NCBI GenBank assembly: GCA_002474415.1
Contig: DLQV01000107.1
Span: forward strand, 1-9,654
Reading direction: 5' to 3'
Length of the DNA stretch: 9,654 nt
Source: Lachnospiraceae bacterium UBA7598
GTDB taxonomy: Bacteria; Bacillota; Clostridia; Lachnospirales; Lachnospiraceae
Of this stretch, positions 6,521 to 9,654 are shown in pieces. Each line of letters starts with the position of its first letter. Position 1 is the first letter of the stretch. The notes beneath the pieces were generated by a model that was given only the letters and a program-made list of their open reading frames with translations, had not been told where the DNA came from and did no database searches. The translations under genes and the position numbers were made by a program.

Positions 6521-7963
6521 ATGTTCAACAAAACAAAAGGGAAAATGTTATCAGCTATGGCCCTGGCACTGTCTCTCGTGATGACAGCTCCAGTGATCAT
6601 ACCACAGGTAACGGTGGTAGCAGAAGCGGCAACAAAGACATCCGCCTGGGTGTATGATAACGAAATTGGGGTGAATGCTACAACAAAAATTTACTTGGAA
6701 GATAAGAAGGCAAAAGCTTCTTACAGCTTCAGCAGTAGTAAAAAATCTATAGCATCGGTTTCCAAGAAAGGTGTTATTACAGGAGTAAAACCTGGAACCG
6801 CAAATATTACAGTGAGCCAGAAGTATAAAGGAAAAACTTCAAAAATCAAAACATTTAAAATAAGCGTAAAACAGGCAAAAGTTTCTGGGTGGCTTCAGAG
6901 TAAAGATAATGGATGGGAAATTTCGTTACAGCCGGGATGGGTTTCAAAAGAGAATCCTGCTAATATGGGAAAACCATCAGAGTGTGTGACGTACCGGAAT
7001 CCAAAGGCTAAGTATGCATTTTACTCTGACAGCAAAAATCTTGTGATTTCAAAAGATGGAAAAGTTACAAGTGTTAAGAAGGGTGGAACAACAAATTTAA
7101 TTATTAAGGAAACTTATAAGGGAAAGACACGTGCAATCGGAAAAATTCCAGTTGCATTAAAAGAGCCATCTTATACAGGAAAAGATACAATACAGTTATA
7201 CCTTGGGGATAAATTTATACCGGGAGGAGATGCAGAGTATCAGGAAGATGAAAAGCCTCTTCTTTATTTACTAGGAAAATACAGCATGAATGTTTCTAAA
7301 GACCAACAGAGTGATGAAGATATTATTAAAGGGGCAAATGATAATTCTGCTGGTGAAAATAATGAGGCTGTAAAGTTTGAGTTAAACAGCAAGGGTGAAT
7401 GGAGTGGAAAACTGTTAGCACAGAAAGAAGGTACTGTTTATTGTACGATAACCGAATGGAATTATCTTGAGAAAAAGTATGACAAAGTCATCGGCCGTTT
7501 TAAGATTGTAGTTTCGGATGCATCGAAACTTACTGATTTGCAGTTGCCATGGGAACGCGAGAAAACAGATAATGACGATGAAGAGTCTTATAGTTATGAT
7601 AAGGCAAAAAATACCGTACAGGCTTCTTTATATGCCAATAGTTATGGTGAAACCGGTGGAATTTCGCTGTTTATGAAGCAGGTTCCATCTGTTTATTATG
7701 GAGATTATAAAGTGACAAGTTCAAACAACAAGGTTGTTTCTGCCACTGCAGATCAGGATGAGGTAAGTTTTGGACCATCTGGAAGCGGTTCAATTACATT
7801 GTCGGATCCATTGTATGAGTGGCCGGAAAACCGTCATGAGGATGGAATGTATTTGAATCTTGTTTTCCATAAAGCAGGTAAAGCAATCATTACTGTTGAA
7901 GCAGGTGGAGTTAAGAAGAACTTTATAGTCAATGTCGTAGACGATGGTGATGAGGATTATTAA
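6521..7963 (+). CDS. Secreted bacterial Ig-like (BIG_2) domain protein
   Basis: The product is 480 residues from ATG 6521. A signal peptide (basic MFNKTKGK, hydrophobic 9-29) ends at an AEA-A site near residue 36. A BIG_2-type Ig fold covers about 40-117 (YSFSSSKKSIASVSKKGVI, TGVKPGTANITV). A second, more divergent copy lies at about 120-213 (YAFYSDSKNLVISKDGKVTSV), and both close with a similar KYKGKT/TYKGKT strand. The middle region (about 215-330) is acidic and not recognised. The C-terminal part (VTSSNNKVVSAT...KAGKAIITVEAGGVKKNFIVNV) looks like a third, degenerate Ig-like unit. The chain ends in an acidic DDGDEDY tail with no sortase motif, membrane anchor or S-layer domain, so how it stays on the surface, if it does, is unclear. 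Such domains usually mediate surface adhesion or act as spacers; the actual ligand is unknown. It is transcribed alone. Confidence 0.88.
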   Translation: MFNKTKGKMLSAMALALSLVMTAPVIIPQVTVVAEAATKTSAWVYDNEIGVNATTKIYLEDKKAKASYSFSSSKKSIASVSKKGVITGVKPGTANITVSQKYKGKTSKIKTFKISVKQAKVSGWLQSKDNGWEISLQPGWVSKENPANMGKPSECVTYRNPKAKYAFYSDSKNLVISKDGKVTSVKKGGTTNLIIKETYKGKTRAIGKIPVALKEPSYTGKDTIQLYLGDKFIPGGDAEYQEDEKPLLYLLGKYSMNVSKDQQSDEDIIKGANDNSAGENNEAVKFELNSKGEWSGKLLAQKEGTVYCTITEWNYLEKKYDKVIGRFKIVVSDASKLTDLQLPWEREKTDNDDEESYSYDKAKNTVQASLYANSYGETGGISLFMKQVPSVYYGDYKVTSSNNKVVSATADQDEVSFGPSGSGSITLSDPLYEWPENRHEDGMYLNLVFHKAGKAIITVEAGGVKKNFIVNVVDDGDEDY

Positions 7964-7982
7964 TAATTTGAAAAAATAGTTG

Positions 7983-8020
7983 AAAAAACCACTGTGTCCA
8001 TTTGGACGCGGTGGTTTTTT
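7983..8020 (+). terminator. Rho-independent terminator, probably bidirectional
   Basis: Arms 7983-7999 and 8004-8020 make a 17-bp stem with two G-T wobbles and an ATTT loop. The outer six pairs are A-T, giving a T6 run on the + strand and a matching A6 on the other side, so it could act in both directions. Confidence 0.93.
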
Positions 8021-8029
8021 GTTTTGAAA

Positions 8030-8061
8030 TGAAACTTTTTTGAGTTCCTCTGACGTCTAAT
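8030..8061 (+). promoter_or_regulatory. Candidate ECF sigma factor promoter (TGAAAC / CGTCTAAT)
   Basis: TGAAAC (8030-8035) and CGTC (8054-8057, within CGTCTAAT) match the -35 and -10 elements of SigV/SigW/SigM-type extracytoplasmic-function promoters. A T run follows the -35, as is common for these sites. The spacer is 18 bp, one or two longer than usual. No sigma-A pair with acceptable spacing is present; TCTAAT (8056-8061) has no -35 partner. GTCT-AAT-AGAC (8055-8065) is also a small palindrome. The downstream gene encodes an RsiV-like domain, which fits an envelope-stress regulon, but no ECF sigma gene is in the window. Confidence 0.55.
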
Positions 8062-8089
8062 AGACAGAAAGGAAAAAACATAAGAAAAT

Positions 8090-8094
8090 GGAGG
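8090..8094 (+). promoter_or_regulatory. Ribosome binding site that fixes the start at 8103
   Basis: GGAGG lies 8 bases before ATG 8103. It overlaps the upstream in-frame ATG at 8088, whose own nearest site (AAAGGA, 8068-8073) is too far away. The shorter protein beginning MRRFSK is preferred. Confidence 0.85.
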
Positions 8095-8102
8095 TAATTA
8101 TT

Positions 8103-8882
8103 ATGCGTAGATTCAGTAAAATGTTAAAAATTACAGGTGCGGTTATGGCGGCGGCTGCTATGTTAGTGACTGTAAATGCGGGAGCTGTCGTGACACAGGC
8201 AAAGACCACGCAGCCAGCATATCAGGTTTCGGTGGCAAAACATTATGTCGATAAGCAAAAAGAAAAAAATATGCAGGCAAATGTAAAGATTCCAAAGGTA
8301 AAAGTAATTGGAACCAATGGAAAAGTTATGCCAAATGTAACAAAGAAACTAAATACAGCAGTTGCAAAGTACCAGAACAGTTATATTAACATGTATAAAA
8401 AAGATGTTTCAGCTGTGAAAAAGGGAGAGAATGGAAATGAAGCACTTACCTCGACCTATAAGGTTATTACAAATAATACAAAGCTGTTCAGTCTGCGGGT
8501 AGATACGGTAATCGACATGGGAGGTTCCCAGAGTTATGTAAAGATTTTTCATGTAGATAAGAAAACGGGAAAGATGATTACCCTGAAAAATCTGTTCAAA
8601 AATGGAAGCAACTATATGGACCGTATTTCCGACAATATCAAAGAGCAGATGCGTATGCAAATGAAAGCGGATGAAAATAAAATGTATTTTATCGATGATG
8701 TTATGCCTGGAAATAATTTTGACAAAATCAGCGATGATGCCGATTTTTATATCAATAAAAACGGAAAACTTACCATTGTATTTGATAAGTACGAGGTAGC
8801 ACCGGGCGCTATGGGAATTGTTACGTTTTCCATTCCGACCAGTGTGATCAAAGATATTACCACAGTCAATTATTTGAAATAA
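8103..8882 (+). CDS. Secreted DUF4163/DUF3298 (RsiV/PdaC-like) domain protein
   Basis: The product is 259 residues from ATG 8103. The N-terminus is a signal peptide (MRRFSKMLK, hydrophobic 10-30, TQA-K cleavage near 33). Residues about 45-140 fit DUF4163, and about 155-250 fit DUF3298, shown by FHVDKKTGKMITLKNLF (149-165) and the diagnostic closing block FYINKNGKLTIVFDKYEVAPGAMG...FSIP (215-244). These paired domains form the extracellular part of RsiV, the lysozyme-sensing anti-sigma factor of SigV, and occur with the deacetylase PdaC. Here there is no cytoplasmic anti-sigma segment before the hydrophobic stretch and no deacetylase domain, so it is probably a freely secreted or wall-associated single-function protein. 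Lysozyme or peptidoglycan binding is an inference from the family. It has its own ECF-like promoter and terminator. Confidence 0.82.
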   Translation: MRRFSKMLKITGAVMAAAAMLVTVNAGAVVTQAKTTQPAYQVSVAKHYVDKQKEKNMQANVKIPKVKVIGTNGKVMPNVTKKLNTAVAKYQNSYINMYKKDVSAVKKGENGNEALTSTYKVITNNTKLFSLRVDTVIDMGGSQSYVKIFHVDKKTGKMITLKNLFKNGSNYMDRISDNIKEQMRMQMKADENKMYFIDDVMPGNNFDKISDDADFYINKNGKLTIVFDKYEVAPGAMGIVTFSIPTSVIKDITTVNYLK

Positions 8883-8889
8883 TAAAAAG

Positions 8890-8907
8890 GATCAATACCA
8901 TTTGATC
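8890..8907 (+). repeat. Small inverted repeat just before the terminator
   Basis: GATCAA (8890-8895) and TTGATC (8902-8907) form a 6-bp hairpin with a 6-base loop, directly between the stop codon and the main terminator. It could protect the mRNA 3' end or simply be chance. Confidence 0.5.
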
Positions 8908-8909
8908 GG

Positions 8910-8951
8910 TACCCTCTTTGCTGGATAAAACCAGTAAGGAGGGTATTTTTT
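8910..8951 (+). terminator. Rho-independent terminator
   Basis: Arms 8910-8924 and 8931-8945 form a 15-bp stem with two G-T wobbles and an ATAAAA loop, followed by six T residues (8946-8951). It ends the DUF3298 gene transcript. Confidence 0.93.
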
Positions 8952-8984
8952 GTTAAGAATAAAAATAAATATAGAGAAAACTTC

Positions 8985-9014
8985 TAGTCAGAATATGTGC
9001 CGGCATGTTATAAT
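8985..9014 (+). promoter_or_regulatory. Extended -10 promoter for the HEGQH protein gene
   Basis: A perfect TATAAT (9009-9014) is preceded by TGT (9006-9008), an extended -10. The best -35 is TAGTCA (8985-8990, 4/6) at 18 bp; an extended -10 tolerates a weak -35. Transcription would begin near 9021, before the AAGGAGG site at 9042-9048. Confidence 0.65.
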
Positions 9015-9057
9015 GAGATCAATTATTAGAGCGGAGAAAGGAAGGAGGATAAATTAG

Positions 9058-9510
9058 ATGAATGTCGGAATGATTGGCACGTATGCGCAAAGACAGACAC
9101 AAAATTATGATATTTATGCATCCGGAAATTCGCAGGGAAAAGAATCCGGGCCAAAAGAATGTCAGACCTGTAAAAACCGAAAGTATGTAGACGGTTCCGA
9201 TGAGGCAAATGTTTCTTTTAAAAGTGCTGCACATGTATCGCCACAGGCGGCAGGAGCAGCTGTCCGGGCACATGAAGGGCAGCATGTTTCGAATGCATAC
9301 AGTAAGGCGGCCGAGGCAAACGGAAAAGTTATTTCCGCATCGGTGAGTATCCATACGGCAATTTGTCCGGAGTGTGGAAGGTCGTATATTTCGGGTGGTG
9401 TGACAAATACACAGATCAAGTACTATAATGAAGCAAATCCTTATCAGCAGAGCCTGAAAACAACAGATGGCATTAAGCTGCGTGGTACAAATGTGGACCA
9501 GGTGGCATAG
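9058..9510 (+). CDS. Small putative zinc metalloprotease (HEGQH, SprA-related / CJM1_0395-like)
   Basis: This is a 150-residue protein with HEGQH at 72-76 within VRAHEGQH, an HExxH zinc-protease signature. Two CxxC pairs flank it (CQTC 35-38 and CPEC 103-106), as in a small zinc-binding module. The CxxCKNRKYVDGSDE...VSFK...HVSP order followed by AHE.QHV recalls the SprA-related putative metalloproteases common in Clostridia, but this copy is short and has almost nothing after the second CxxC except an ITYxxx-like polar tail. There is no signal peptide or membrane segment, so it is predicted cytosolic unless exported by another route. A third zinc ligand cannot be named from sequence alone, so activity is unproven. 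Start: AAGGAGG (9042-9048) lies 9 bases before the ATG. A membrane-protein gene follows after only 13 bases and is probably co-transcribed. Confidence 0.75.
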   Translation: MNVGMIGTYAQRQTQNYDIYASGNSQGKESGPKECQTCKNRKYVDGSDEANVSFKSAAHVSPQAAGAAVRAHEGQHVSNAYSKAAEANGKVISASVSIHTAICPECGRSYISGGVTNTQIKYYNEANPYQQSLKTTDGIKLRGTNVDQVA

Positions 9511-9523
9511 AGAACAGACAGTA

Positions 9524-9654
9524 ATGAAGAACAGAATAGATCAAAGGAAACCGAAAATACAGGCAATTGTGGTATTTGCAATTACTTTTTTTATTGTGTG
9601 CTTCTGTGCAAATATCATCAATCAGGATCAGGTAAAGGAAGAAAAACTGCAGGC
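9524..9654 (+). CDS. Small single-pass membrane protein, possibly FtsB/DivIC-like (3' partial)
   Basis: Forty-three codons are visible before the window ends. The product begins MKNRIDQRKPKIQ, then a hydrophobic span at about 14-32 (AIVVFAITFFIVCFCANII), then NQDQVKEEKLQ, which has the polar heptad look of a coiled coil beginning. Short basic N-terminus, one span and an extracellular coiled coil is the plan of FtsB/DivIC septum initiators, but other small membrane proteins share it, so the function is a guess. Start is uncertain: no good Shine-Dalgarno precedes ATG 9524, and an in-frame ATG at 9491 would overlap the previous gene by 20 bases. The close spacing suggests translation from the upstream gene's transcript. 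Confidence 0.6.
   Translation, partial: MKNRIDQRKPKIQAIVVFAITFFIVCFCANIINQDQVKEEKLQ

Noticed and set aside
8103..8882. Interpretation of the DUF3298 protein as an anti-sigma factor (RsiV itself).
   Set aside because: Only about 9 residues precede the hydrophobic segment, which then ends in a signal-peptidase-like site, and no sigma factor gene is adjacent. There is no room for a sigma-binding domain.
9019..9419. Minus-strand ORFs opposite the HEGQH gene.
   Set aside because: The + strand gene has a perfect Shine-Dalgarno and recognisable motifs; the minus-strand frames have neither.
1..9654. A multi-gene defence, mobile-element or biosynthetic system.
   Set aside because: All genes are co-oriented but are mostly separate transcription units with ordinary or unrelated functions; no transposase, integrase, nuclease, toxin-antitoxin pair, direct-repeat array or attachment site is visible.

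Overview
The window reads as chromosomal DNA from a low-GC Gram-positive anaerobe of the Clostridia, most likely a gut Lachnospiraceae. The support is a T-box leader in front of thrS, strong AGGAGG ribosome binding sites, a FeoA-FeoB fusion, secreted Ig-like and RsiV-like proteins, and moderately AT-rich sequence. Species cannot be named from this. Every gene I can support is on the + strand. I see no insertion sequence, phage gene, CRISPR array, tRNA or rRNA.

Layout. (1) 2-847: 3' part of a gene ending in a domain that resembles the N-terminal beta-sandwich of GH31 alpha-glucosidases, with a 16-residue tandem repeat before it and no catalytic domain after it. (2) 960-3302: ferrous iron transporter FeoB with FeoA fused to its N-terminus, behind a possible operator. 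(3) 3379-4251: secreted protein of unknown function. (4) 4277-6414: a complete threonine regulatory unit, made of an extended -10 promoter, a T-box leader with a probable ACC specifier, a leader terminator, thrS, and a very long terminator hairpin. (5) 6436-8020: monocistronic gene for a secreted Ig-like (BIG_2) protein. (6) 8030-8951: gene for a secreted DUF4163/DUF3298 (RsiV/PdaC-like) protein, with a promoter that resembles an ECF sigma factor site and its own terminator. (7) 8985-9654: a small HExxH putative metalloprotease with two CxxC pairs, followed closely by the start of a small single-pass membrane protein that could be FtsB/DivIC-like.

Most genes look like independent transcription units separated by hairpin terminators, so the window is a run of housekeeping and cell-surface genes rather than one pathway. 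Iron uptake (feoB) and aminoacylation (thrS) are cytoplasmic-membrane and cytosolic functions. Three of the other genes (3379, 6521, 8103) encode exported proteins.

I found no clear multi-gene novel system. The items most worth a second look are the ECF-type promoter on a secreted RsiV-like domain, the catalytic-domain-free GH31-like protein, the ThrRS lacking its TGS domain, and the compact HEGQH protein.
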